Notes: generated by a model from the sequence alone, not told the origin. Positions 13,189 to 28,752 are shown, counted from the stretch's first letter. The stretch is DNA of 64,000 bases from Tricholoma matsutake (GCA_026075535.2 AP026542.1:7006001-7070000); one strand, 5' to 3'. Program-made: numbers and translations.

Positions 13189-13960
13189 AACCAAATGACA
13201 CCGCGACGTGAGTCACGAGCGCAAAACATAACTGTATTTCAAGTTGTATAACTTGTATTGCAGAAATCACACCATTCGTAACGTGACCAAGGAGCGCTTA
13301 AGGAGCAGTCGCTGCTAGGCGACCGCTAGTTGTAAACCTTGTTATAATTACTCATAAAGTCAGCCACTGCCACGGTAAAATGTTTTTACATTCTGACTGA
13401 CCCATTTCGGGGTATGTTATTCTCAGGACTTCTTCGACAGTAGAATTTTTCTGTTCAGCATTTTTTTTTCCGTTCACTCTTCTAGTTCAGAAAAAAAAAA
13501 ACTGAACTTGGATTAACGCGAATGACATAAGTAACGATTCCAGCACGTGATTCCACACGCGTCTATGTTTTTCACAGTCGACATCGGCGACGTCGCCACC
13601 TAAGTACTGTCCCTAATTCGCCTGTTTTTTGAAGCTTATCAGGCAGTAGCACACGCACTGTGCCAGGTGACGACGCCTAGATGACACGTCACACGGACGG
13701 TTATGAGTGAAATTGCCCTTCCCCACACCATTTTGACGCGACGTTGGCCTTGGTCATTCTGACGTGTGCAAGTGCCACTGCCGCTACCGCCCGCTCCCTG
13801 TACCCGAGAGCCATGTGCGCCACCACGCGCTTGTCATATCGCACGGCGCTCGGGTGCTCAACATATTGTATAATTAGTATTATATCAACACATCGTTTCC
13901 GGAGTTTACTTTTTTTGTTCGGTTCCTAGTTCAGTCTATAATCTGAACTAAACATTACTG
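13189..13960. other. Gene-poor stretch with short 'tagttcag' palindromes
   Basis: No gene recognised. The words 'tagttcag' and 'ctgaacta' recur near 13480-13510 and 13926-13951, flanking homopolymer A/T runs, which suggests small degenerate repeat copies. There is no clear boundary or target duplication. Confidence 0.3.
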
Positions 13961-14192
13961 ATCATGCTCTGTAAAAAAGGAAATTTCTCAGAGTCACGTG
14001 ATAATTAGGTGCAAGTCAGGTAAATGTTAAAAAACCGGTCAAAATGTCAGGTCAAAGTCAGGTCACGCATTTTTCTGACATGACTTTGACCTGACATTTT
14101 GACCGGTTTTTTAACATTTACCTGACTTTGTTGACTTGCACCTAACTATCACGTGACTCTGAGAAATTTCCTTTTTTACAGAGGATCATGAT
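13961..14192. repeat. Long perfect-type hairpin (fold-back element)
   Basis: The two halves are inverted copies of each other. The left arm starts ATCATG..CTCTGTAAAAAAGG at 13961. The right arm ends with its complement at 14192. Arms are about 105-115 nt with only a few mismatches and one 6-nt length difference, around a loop of roughly 10 nt near 14068-14080. The inner part repeats the word 'tcaggtca'. Such fold-backs are usually non-autonomous DNA elements; transcription through it would give a long double-stranded RNA. Confidence 0.85.
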
Positions 14193-14338
14193 AGATGTGT
14201 AAAAAAGTAATAAAATAAAATAAAACCAAAAAGGAAAGAGGGATACTGAGGTAGATCGCGCTTTGACCACCCATTGGGGTAGCAAGACTCTGTGAAATAC
14301 AACCAATGACTTGCATGAATGTACATGTTCCTTTGTGA

Positions 14339-14628
14339 TAGTGTTGCCACAGCAAGTTAAGCTGACAGCCGAGGTTTTTTGCTATCTTGGGAAATAAATT
14401 ACGTAACATTACCAAAATATTTGAGGAGCTCAGATCCCATCAAAAGCCGAGGGGAACCTCTGCAGACCTCTGCCAACTCTAAGCCGCTTAAATATCTCGG
14501 GAAAGGCTTCTCCGATCGCTTAGAGTTGGCAGAGGTTCCCGGCTTTTGATGGGATCTAGCTCCTCATAATTTTACGTAATTTATTTCCCAAGATAACCGA
14601 CTTAACTCAGCTTAAGCGATAGCAACAC
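14339..14628. repeat. Second, imperfect long hairpin
   Basis: The left arm (about 14339-14480) and right arm (about 14520-14628) are inverted copies. Shared blocks include 'tcttgggaaataaattacg', 'gatcccatcaaaagccg' and 'ctctgccaactctaag'. Several indels interrupt the pairing, and the centre repeats the 'agagttggcagagg' word. It is unrelated in sequence to the hairpin 150 bp to its left. It is probably another fold-back/MITE-like element. Confidence 0.8.
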
Positions 14629-15019
14629 AGCATCAAAAAATCATCCGAGTCAAAGCCACGGTCTATGGTGTGTGCACTTCGCGCGCAACCATCATCGATA
14701 TCGTACATCCAATTAAAATTTAAAATTTAGTCTATCAGCACCACACTTGCTTGTATTCCAATGTCAAAGTGAGAGTATAGTGTCATAAACATAACTTCTT
14801 TCTCAGCATCTTGGGTCAGAATTAAATTTCTGTTTTCTAGATTTTTTATACGAGTATTACAGAGCAATGTATACCTTGACATAAATGGACACTCCTACAG
14901 TGCTGGATGCTGCAGGGCAACAGGTATATGAGTACTCAGTGGACTTATTCAGATTTAGGAAAGTCAAAAATACAACATATTTTTTACTCTACTACAAATT
15001 GACTACAAAGTATCTTTGG

Positions 15020-16038
15020 CAAGAGGTGTCAGATCCGCCGATCGCGGATATCGATGATGTCATACCCTCCCACCCTCCCCAAATAAGGTGATTCGCGTGG
15101 TATGCTTGGTGGACGGCAGGACGGCAAGGGAACAGCTTGGGAACGGCATCACACGGCAAATCGACAAGCATCCCGACAGACGCGACGCGTCTCTGATCAA
15201 GACGCGTCCTCTTCGACATATCCTTCTTATCATGGCGCCTTGATAATGTACATAGTGTGTCACGCCAATCTTACCCTGCACATATTCCTTCATCTTCAAC
15301 TTCTCACCAAAATTTTACGACCTCTGCCAACGAAAATTTGATAACCCTCGACAACGGCAACACTTCCAAGGGCACTCGTCATATCCTTTGCCCACTATGC
15401 AAGGAATATGTGAACCACAGTTGAATGGATATAACTTCAAGATTAGTGTTGCGGCCAAGATCTCGAAAAACAAACCATGCACCAATGTCCCAATGAAATG
15501 CAAATTTTGCGACGATGTGCACTGGAAATACAATATGGTCATGTTAAAGAGCGACATCCAAGGAATGCTGTAGTGGCCGACGAGCTCCATAAATTCCGTG
15601 AAACGATCACAATATCTGAAGAGGAGGAAACGAAGATGGGCATTCCAGCAGATAAACAAGGTCAGTCTGTTCATGCATACGAGTCACATCGCATGAATGA
15701 TCTGTCAACTGTTCGTAACATTCAAGAGGATTCACCACGACGACCACGCCAAACTCCCTTTTCATCTGTCCCTCCCCAACCTTTCCATTTACCAATCCCT
15801 CCGCTTTTTCACTCACAGTATAATTCTAGCTTTAATGACCCTACGGATCCATTTCATTGATAAACTTACTTGCTCTTTGTTACTCAAAAATTCCGTCAAA
15901 TTAATTCCATACTACCTTTTTATATAAGTAACAATGTCAGCCTTTTAAGTCTGCCGCTGACATGCCGACCCTCGGAAATTACCGATAACAGGGGTCTCAC
16001 GATCAGACTTCTGGGATCGGTGGATCTGACACCTCTTG
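15020..16038. mobile_element. hAT-like non-autonomous DNA transposon with TIRs and 8-bp target duplication
   Basis: The element has 24-bp terminal inverted repeats starting CAAGAGGTGTCAGATCC, at 15020-15043 and, inverted, at 16015-16038, with one mismatch. Both ends are flanked by the same 8-bp word ATCTTTGG (15012-15019 and 16039-16046). An 8-bp direct duplication next to short TIRs is the mark of hAT-superfamily insertion. No transposase is visible in the 1019 bp; instead there is a zinc-finger protein relic. TIR and duplication are seen directly; the hAT assignment is inferred from the duplication length. Confidence 0.75.
15363..15860 (+). pseudogene. Frameshifted zinc-finger protein relic inside the hAT-like element
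   Basis: In one frame the DNA reads TRHILCPLCKEYV. Another frame gives PCTNVPMKCKFCDDVHWKYN, and after a further frame change HVKERHPRNAVVADELHKFR, ending at a stop near 15860. CxxC and HWKYN/HxxxxH patterns like these occur in zinc-finger proteins that are abundant in Agaricomycete genomes and often sit in transposons. The reading frame shifts at least once near 15537 and stop codons lie between the pieces, so the copy is broken. No function should be assumed. Confidence 0.5.
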
Positions 16039-16046
16039 ATCTTTGG

Positions 16047-17133
16047 ATTAAGTAACCTCTGCCCCAAAATCCACTTTATCTTCAATATCTCCATCCTCTT
16101 CCTCTCGGGTGCTCATAGGTTACACCACTTGATATCTGTTTTACGGAGCAACTTCTTGGATGGAAGATTCTGTGAGAGGAAGTAGTAAGTATTAAGTAAA
16201 TAAGTCCGTAGTTTCAGGCTTATAGCGCTTTGAGCTTGACAGTTGCCGAAAATATGATTAAACATGAGCAAATTTGATCTCGCTGTCATTTATGGCCTCC
16301 ATAATGGCTTCCTGGCTCAGATTTGGGTGAAGGAAGTGTACAGAAATAGTCTCAGAGTGCTGTTGGCTGTAAATAACTGACTGAGAATAATTCTATACTT
16401 TCTCTAGAAGATTCTGGCTTGCATATGATCTAATACTGTTATTTCTCAGTGCAGCACCTCAGAAAACATGTTATGTAAATAAGATGTTTATTTGACAGTA
16501 ATCTTCTGATATTATTTATATACACCTTCACCAAAATCTAAGCTAGGAAACCTCAAGCTTAATCGAACTAATATCACTCGTAGTGCCAGGTACTTCCGTA
16601 TATATACACGACATCGATAACCCAGGTCATAATGTCACACTACCTTAGCACACTTTATATTTTCCCGAGCTATAAGTTAGACCTAAAATTATGCCAGTGA
16701 GAATTGTCACCAAGTTTTTTATTGATGTGTTTGATACTAGGTACGCGCATTTTTTGACTGGATTTCAAGAAGCTTGGTTGGTATGTTGCTTCCCCTTGGT
16801 TTCTCGCGAGAGGTCGCGAGTCGCGACTACATAAAAAAAGGAAATTATGTACTAGATGGTACTTCAGTTATGATCGATGGGAACCTGGTGCCTGTTTTCC
16901 CGGGGGGATACCCGAAGGTAGACTTCGATCCGGTCGTCCGGCCTCTAGGCTCTGATTTGCAGAACCGCGAAGTACGGCGGCAAGGACTGGGAAGGAACAC
17001 CGAAACCGAACACACCATTTACCGCGCATCAAATAACGTCGGAAGAATTATAATGGGAATTAACCTCAACTCCTATTAAAGAGGTCTGGAACTGGAATCA
17101 ACTCATTCCGTCTTCTGTCTTTTTGCATAACAT
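16047..17133. other. Gene-poor stretch with one unidentified ORF
   Basis: The 101-codon frame at 16774-17079 (+), containing DGTSVMIDGNLVPVFPGGYP, has reasonable composition but matches no family I know and has no clear splice partner. The rest is AT-rich with no repeat boundary seen. The last few hundred bases should hold the decarboxylase promoter. Confidence 0.3.
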
Positions 17134-19165
17134 ATGGATATTGAACAGTAGGCGATCATCACTTGCATTCTAAACCCCAGGCTGACTCACCGACCGACTT
17201 AGGTTTAGAAAAGCAGGTTATCAGGCAATTGATAGAATCTGCGACTATTATTATTCCCTGCAAGAGCGGCCTGTTGTCTCAAAAGTTGAACCAGGATATT
17301 TGAGGAAACACCTTCCGGGTCAGTTCCCTCGTGAGGTCGTTGCGTTTCTCTTCTAACTTCATGTTAGCATCTATCCCTGAGAATGGGGAGGAGTTTCAAC
17401 TTATCGCGGACGACTACGAAAGATTTATTATCCCAGGTATATCTTTTGACGTCATATACACTCTTAGTTTTTAGACATTAAATTGTACAGGGTTAACGCA
17501 TTGGCAACATCCATCGTTTTTCGGCTACTTCCCGGCAGCTTGCACATTTGAGGGCATGATCGCAGATTTGTATGCTTCGAGTGCATGCAATCCCGGCTTC
17601 AATGTGCGATATTTGCGATTCTTCAGTGTATAATCGCACTCAGCTGACTGATTGAAGTGGTCTGCAAGCCCAGCCTGCACTGAATTAGAGGTACTCGTAA
17701 TGGATTGGGCTGCTCAACTCTTTGGGTTGAGTCCTGCTTTCTTGAATGCGTCAGGCGTTGGAGGCGGCGTCATTCAAGTACTATTTCAGTTCTCATTATC
17801 ATCAAATATTTCTGAACTGTTTGATAGAGCACTGCTTCAGATTCTGCCTTGGTTGCTGTCGTCGCAGCTCGCTCTATATACTTGCGAGACCATCCAAACA
17901 CAAGCATGGAAGATCTGGTTATTTATACAACGACGCAGACCCATTCTCTCGGGTTAAAGGCCGGTTTAGTTTTAGGGCTTTCTGTTCGCGCACTGGAAGT
18001 CAAGTCGGAGGATAAATTTGCACTTCGAGGCGGGACACTTCAAGCCGCACTGGATGTTGATGAGCAGCAGGGTAAAAAGCCCTTTATACTTAGTAAGTCT
18101 CACCTAGCAGACTCAAAACAACACATTTAAAGACCCATCTGTTCAGTTGCCACTGTCGGCACAACCTCGTCAGGAGCGATCGACAATCTATCTGAAATAC
18201 AACAAATTTGTATGTCCCGTCTCATTGCTGTATCTACTTATAATATTTCATTGGTGTTTAGTGAAGAATTATCCTTCCTTATGGGTTCATGTGGATGCGG
18301 CTTGGGCAGGTGTTGCTCTATCTTGCCCCGAGCACAGAGAAAAATGTTACCTGGATGAAATCAACAATTTCGTGAACTCCTTCTGCACAAATTTCCACAA
18401 GGTTTGCATATCTGCAACTTGACAAAGACATACCTTATGTGTTTATAGTGGGGCCTTGTCAACTTTGACGCTTCAGGGCTATGGGTGCGAGATCGGAAAC
18501 ATCTCACAGATGCCCTTGATGTCACTCCTCCATTTCTGCGGACAACACAAGGCGACGCTGGTTTGAATTCATCCACTGATCTCCGGGTAAAGTTGATAAC
18601 CTCCAATCTAAAGGGACCGTCATAGACTACCGAAATTGGCATCTGGCTCTTGGACGACGTTTCCGATCACTCAAATTGTGGTTCGTGTTTCGTAGCTTTG
18701 GTGCTGAAGGATTTCGGAACCATATCCGTCGGGTCAGCGACCATATTGTGCTTTACTTGCGCTTCTGGGTGACATTAATTTTTTTTCCAGGCTATCAAGT
18801 TGAACCATGAATTCGCAGACTTGGTTTTGACTTCCAAATACCTGTCTCTTGTCACTCCGCCTTCCTTTGCTCTCACTGTTTTCCAGCTCAAGCCGAAAGC
18901 GACCACTCCGAAGCAGCCTGCTCTTTCCATCAGTTCGCTAAACAATCTTAACAGATTGTTCTATAACCAAATCTCAGGTAGAGATGACATCTACCTGACA
19001 CAGACTACATTGAATGGCGTTTTTTGCATACGCATGGCTGTTGGGGCTGCTCGAACAGATAGCGTCCATATTCAGAAGGCATATGACCTTTTGAACAAGG
19101 AGGCCGAAATGGCCATAGAGACTTGGGAACAATCGACCGTGAACGAGTTAGCTTACCGAGGATAG
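17134..19165 (+). CDS. Aromatic-L-amino-acid decarboxylase (PLP-dependent, group II)
   Basis: Eleven exons join in frame: 17134-17147, 17203-17318, 17368-17436, 17491-17603, 17658-17777, 17828-18092, 18147-18209, 18262-18401, 18449-18560, 18614-18732 and 18791-19165. Together they encode about 501 residues, normal for the family. Landmarks in order: [76 protein letters not shown], and the PLP-lysine region NFHK followed by [13 protein letters not shown] across an intron. [14 protein letters not shown] and a C-terminal [10 protein letters not shown] end the conserved part. The enzyme removes CO2 from tyrosine, tryptophan or DOPA-like substrates to give aryl-ethylamines; the exact substrate cannot be read from sequence. 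No methyltransferase, kinase or P450 partner lies nearby. The copy seems intact despite the transposon-rich flank. Confidence 0.88.
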
Positions 19166-19356
19166 ATATGCAACATTCTAACGATGTTACAATGCTTCAA
19201 TAGATTTTAAAAAGCAGAATTCTACATAAGAGACACACGACTACCCACTGCATTCTGCTCTGAAGGAAGGGGGAGCTCCCCACTTCGGTCAGAGATGAAT
19301 CGGCGATATCTACAATGCACACGAGGTAAACGACTACCGATGAGTTAGAGGAGCGC

Positions 19357-23406
<4,050 letters not shown>

Positions 23407-23486
23407 CTAAGCTTATTGGTCACGCCGCACGCGCCGGTAAACTAACACAAAACAAACACAAAATACTTTGTGTAAGTACCAGACTA

Positions 23487-26400
23487 TTACGGCAACACCA
23501 ATATGCTGCATTGTTCAGCCCTGGAATCTTCACCGACGGCATCAGAGATTGTTCTGTGATCAATCCAAACATCAATGATTTTGACCACCTCGCCCTTCGA
23601 CTCTGCCCCCTCCGTTCCAGATTCCCCATCACTGGCTGTGGCTCTCCGTAGATCCATGACTTTGATACGAGGCACCTTGATATAACCACATTCTATGGGT
23701 ATCAGCTTCCATGTAAGCTTCTCCTCCGCACCCGGCATCAATATTGGGACTCGTCCACTTCTAAGGCCAGCAATCACGAAACCATCTGAAGCATCAAGGT
23801 CTAGCTGGACGATGACATTAGCGGATTTACATAGATGGTAGTTGTGGACGGTGAGAGTTAGAGTTATGGGAACATGTAGTGTTGCTGTCGGAGGTACGGA
23901 CAGAAGAGCAAGTAACCCTTCGACCGGAGGTGAAAGAGACGGCAGAGGAAACACGGAGGTAGAAACTGAACCGCGCTCCCCGTTGTTCCGAATCCTGTTC
24001 AGATGATGGAATGTTACATTTTCTTCCCTTTCCCGTACTGGAACAACGATACCTTCTCCAACATATTTGATAACTACCCGGACTTGATACGGGGTTGTTG
24101 TTCGAATCCTCATCCCCTGAATGGGTGAGGGCGATGTGGCAGACATGAGCAAGTTCATCACCCAGATAATATACTAGAAAGAGAATGAGGATTCAATGTC
24201 AATTCCATGTATATAAAAAGATTGTTGACCGCTAGGGTAGATTTCATCGTTGTCGTCAGCAGAACAAGTGGTCACCTTGGCCATTATGTGATCCTAGAGT
24301 TATGAACACCCGTCAAATTTAATACAGCAGTCGAGCAGAAATACACACTTCTCTTTCCAATCTTATGCTTTCTATTTCTATCTGTGACGGGCCAACGCAG
24401 ACTATTTTTGAGTTGATGAGGGCTTTACTGCCGAACCTGTCGTCCCAGAAATCAGTGTCAAATGTTCTTAAATCTGCTGGTCCAGGCCACTCGCTTAGAG
24501 ATCGCGTGTATGTGACGGTATGGCTGATCTCGATGGGATCCACGGTTGGAACAATAAGTGTCTGCAAGGTTTCGGTGACATCTTGGAATTCGAGACTGCC
24601 ATCGGTTTCTTCAGAGTCTGTCAGGGACCGTGATTGCACCGATATATCGACCATTCTATTCCCTGCGGCACCAGTATTCACAAGATACAGTGTTTTGAGG
24701 GCGCAAACCCCGGACGCTAACACCCCAAAAGAGACGCCTTTGATGAAACCTGTGGAGCGCTCATTGTCAAGGACGATCGTATTGACTAATCCATGGGGTA
24801 TCTCAATACCTTCTTACAATCCAGCAGCTCAAATTACTCACCAGCATTATCAATCTCGGTTGGTTGAAGAAGCACGTCGACGACAACCTCGAGCTCTCGA
24901 TCATCAGTGTTTGTTATGTCAATTGTGATGGGGTAATTTTCGTTTAAATATGCAGGTGATTGGTGTGCCAGAGTGATTGTTAAGTCGTGCGGACGGTATC
25001 GGAAGCTAAACAATGATCAGAGCACGCTCATCGGGAAAAGCTCGACGTACCTCAATGAAGATGAGTTCTCCCACTTTACAGGAACATACCGTGGAGGATT
25101 GATAGAGCTCAACCACCTGGCAAGGGGTGAAGACCCCTGGCGAGACGCACATGGGCTCAAGAGCAACTCAATGTTCCATGGGGCTTCCGATATAGTCAGA
25201 ACAAGCTTGGAGATCTGAGAATGGTAACAGGAAGTGCGTTGAGAGATAACATCGGGAAAGAAGTGACTATTAACAGACCTTTACCGATACTGGAACTTCA
25301 GACGACAACAGGCCTGAGAAGGTTATGCAGCTCCCAGGTTGCCAACGCAGATTAGCCGTGATTTCGAGTGCTTCCGACGTTGTTATACGCCCTACGTCTA
25401 TTATCTGAGACAAAAATTGTGAGGCGGTGATGGAATCTGAGTGCCGCACAACAATGGGCAAGCTCCTATGTGAAAAATACACAGCTAGGGAAGAAAAGGG
25501 GAGAGATGATACTGAAGGGCGCATCGGGGCTGCAAGGGACAGTTGAAACGCGCCGACTTCGCCAACTTTCACTTCTGGGACCCAAAAGACAACATTTGAA
25601 TTGACTAAAGAACATCAAGACACGGACATAAGGTGAAATATGCAGCGCCGACGTACAAATGGGGGACTCTGAAAGATCAATGGATAAAGCAGCGTCCGAC
25701 GACGGGACAGTGCTCTATACAGATACATTAACATGCACAATGAAAATTATCATTAAAATGAAGCACACCTTCAAAATACTTAGAAGATCCTCCTCGATAG
25801 AATCTGGATCCTCCGTGTCCAGAGAATCTACAACTTCCTTCAGTAATACGAAGACAGACAAGAAATGCGAGTGACCTTGTCCTAATTGTTCAAACAATAA
25901 TTTCACACTTAGCTCCACATCCCCTAGTTGTTGCGCACAAGCATACCAAGTCGATAGCAGTGGTCGAAGCATTGGATACCATTTTTCCCGATGATATGTC
26001 TTCGCTATCCGTTCAAAGAAGCTAAGAAATGATGAGACTAGTAGTGGAAGACCGTCTGTCACGACGAACTACGAACCGTATAGCCATATCAAATTTACCT
26101 GAGTCATAGTACGTCTGTGCAATGCGATATGCAATCCACAGGGTTAGGCGCCCCTGAGTGGCGTTGGGTGAAGGAACCGAGGTATATTTCTTGAATAACT
26201 CGTACGATTTGGTATACAGCTGAAAACACATGCAATCAGCACGGCGCGCACAAAGTTCCACCTCGCGATCACCTCTAAAATAACGGCAAGATGGTCTATT
26301 TTCTTCTCATTTGCAAAGCCCGGCGATAATGTCATTGTTTGAGGAGAGTCCTGTAGTGGAGACATCAAGAATCACAATAACGTCTATGTGCATGAAATTT

Positions 26401-28146
26401 GCGACTTACTTCGACTTCCAATACAGCCAAGAATCTCTCTCGCCTCATCTCCGTACATTTGGCAGCCATGTAATAGTAAAACCCAGGATGTTGTAATGCG
26501 TGGGTAGGGTTGATCCCCAGAGATCGCATTGATTCTGATTCGAGCACGTTTGTTGGTGCTGTCCCTCGCAAAGCCTGAGAAGCAGCCATACCAGCACCAG
26601 TGGAAGCTGCGGAGTGCGCTTTGTGAACGGGAATGGTGAGGGTCGATCGCATCCCCTGCTCGAGAAGTTCGGCAAGCACGCGGTGCCTTGACAAACATCA
26701 TTGAGTAGAACAAATCAGAAAACAATACGAGTGCGTGTCACCCACTGCCTTGCCATCCAACTCCAAAACTCAAACGTTTCTTCGCCTATGCCCCATCCGC
26801 GGGAGAAATCGCTGAATAGTCGCATGTGGGTGTTGTGATGTGCGAGTGCGAGCGAGTGTTCGTTGTTGTATAGATACAATTTAGCAATCTGTTTGACCGG
26901 TCAGCATTATAGTGGAGACCAGGGAAAATATCTACTTTAATATTGATACAATCCGCGAGGACTTTCGCTTCTGCCCACCTCTTAGTACGCGGTGGTAGGA
27001 TAGCGGTTGACCCAAACATGACGACGAGTGTGTTATGCGCGTCCTGATAATGTCTGGTATGGTTCGTTATGAGAACCATGCACAAAGATAGAAGTTTGGG
27101 CACTGACTTTAGCGCAACTTCGTCTTCACCCCGAAACTCAGCAAAACACGCCATTTTATACTCATATCTCACAGTCCATCCCTCCGGTCTCAGAGGTCGT
27201 GCGATAGTTGTGCTTCCCAATACACCGGGGTTCGGATAAGTAGTTGCTTGAGAGTGACGGTTGCGCTTCCGCCGGACGCGTTTCGAGTGTGCAGTATAAT
27301 ACTCCAGGGAGGGGTCGTAAAGGGCCTGTTGGAGGCTTGATTGGGTTTGAATCGCAATATTGACAACAGAAAGGGTGCAAAGCATACCTTTTCACAAATT
27401 CGTTGAGTTCTCCGGGACTCACAGGACTAAGAACGAAGAGTGCAGCTCGCGAGTCGAGTCCACTTTGCCTCCGAATGTAAGATAACCTCGCATCCAAAGT
27501 TGGATCGTCTAGAATATTGCGCGATTTCAGACGAGATCGGTGAGGTGTTAGTGATCATACCTAACATTTTTCTGCTAGCCATCAAGACGACAGTGAGCTT
27601 TATGCCGCGTTCATTAGTGCTCTTTTTGCGTGCGGCCACTTCAGCCGCGAGGTCACTATCTCGTCTGCGTTCCTCCTGCTCCCGATCCCGTTCGCGCTCA
27701 CCACTCGGCACGTCCAAGGGCGACCGTTGATTGTGGGGCGGAAATTCGAAGATACGGGTGAACAAAACAAAGACGGAAGGAACAAGCGTGGTGTGTTTCC
27801 GTACCCATATTGGGGCGATGAGGCCATCTGGATACAGAGGTGAGGTGGGTGTCAGCGGAGACAGAGGCGAGTGTGCTGCGGTGGATTGGGGGTCGTCTAG
27901 AGACCCCAGCCTCCGAGGTGGAAACTTGACTTCCTTGTCGACGAGAACAACTTGAAACGCCTTGGATTTTTCAGGTTGCCAGAAAGCCACCTTGCGCTGG
28001 GCCTGGAGAGCTTCGCGTAAACGGAGAATCAAAGTATTGAAGTCTTGGACCTTGGCTGATAGATTCGAGATAGGGCTAGCATCGAGACCAGCAACGAACA
28101 TGACCGGTGCAAGCTGCGTCAAAAGTTCAGCAGGGTACGAATTCAT
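23487..28146 (-). CDS. TRAPPC11: TRAPP complex subunit 11 (foie-gras family)
   Basis: A large multi-exon gene starting MNSYPAELLTQLAPVMFVAG at 28146, the conserved opening of fungal TRAPPC11. The foie-gras domain follows in pieces (WTVRYEYKMACFAEFRGEDEVALKS near 27100-27180; FYYYMAAKC near 26480; YTKSYELFKKY near 26200-26240; RLTLWIAYRIAQTYYDSGKFDMA near 26090-26150). The C-terminal gryzun-like beta-rich part contains PSVSSLPFSSLAVYF and ends GYIKVPRIKVMDLR shortly before the TAA at 23487. TRAPPC11 belongs to TRAPP III-type tethering complexes at ER-Golgi and autophagy membranes. An internal acidic/basic linker (GERERDREQEERRRDSDLAA) breaks the N-terminal domain. The exon list was not completed. 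Confidence 0.9.
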
Positions 28147-28293
28147 TGTTCACTGTAAAAGAGCGGAAGGTCTATTTACGTAAAGCCGAAGCACTGAAGT
28201 CTCGTCAAGATAGTAACATTAAGGCTACAATACAGTTCAACATACATAGCACAAAGGAGTTATACAGATAACATCTTGGGGATCGTAGGTTAC

Positions 28294-28668
28294 TCAGTAC
28301 ATCTCTAAACTCATCCCATCGTTGATCTCATAGTCTGAAAGTGTGATATGATCCTTGTAGATTGTGTACCTGACATCGATGATAGTCAGTTGATGATAAT
28401 GTCCCTTGAAATATAGATGGACTTGCCATTTCTTCAGTTGTATCTTGGCGGCATCTGTGCCAGTCTGCGCAGCGATCAGCTGCTTCAAGTCGCCTACAGT
28501 GTCATCAGGGCTGCATTTGACTCGAACTAAAGATCACGTTGCATGAGATGACAAGAAAATCATGAAATTGACATGCCTTTGCGACCGAGGCGATCATTTG
28601 CGATAACCTGAACAAAGGTAAGAACATATTGGCGGTTCTGATAAGAAATGCACCTCAATGAGTGCCAT
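28294..28668 (-). CDS. HUB1: Ubiquitin-like splicing modifier Hub1/UBL5, with two GC-AG introns
   Basis: Four exons, 28668-28654, 28607-28577, 28526-28427 and 28369-28294, give exactly 73 residues, the family length. The protein opens [20 protein letters not shown], contains [17 protein letters not shown] and [19 protein letters not shown], and ends NDGMSLEMY; Hub1 ends in YY-type residues instead of a processed GG. The first intron is GT-AG. The second starts AAAG^GCATGT and the third AATG^GCAAGT, and both end in AG. No GT donor keeps the conserved RKVRVK and KKWYT sequences in frame. Hub1 binds Snu66 and helps the spliceosome use non-canonical 5' splice sites. The first exon is only 15 nt. 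It diverges from the membrane-protein gene, with 84 bp between start codons. Confidence 0.95.
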
Positions 28669-28752
28669 CTTGAACAGAGGAACGTTAAGGGAGGAATTGC
28701 GTAATTATGTAATGAATGCTCGTGCAGCTGTGGGGGACGACGAGGAAGCCTT
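28669..28752. promoter_or_regulatory. Very short divergent promoter between HUB1 and a membrane protein
   Basis: Only 84 bp lie between the HUB1 ATG (minus) and the first supported ATG of the plus-strand gene. Promoter elements of both genes must overlap here or extend into each other's transcripts. No named motif was identified. If the plus gene starts further upstream, the overlap would be larger. Confidence 0.4.

Noticed and set aside
17134..19165. Psilocybin-type gene cluster around the decarboxylase
   Set aside because: No kinase, methyltransferase, P450 or transporter lies nearby, and the neighbours are PEX1 and a transposon island.
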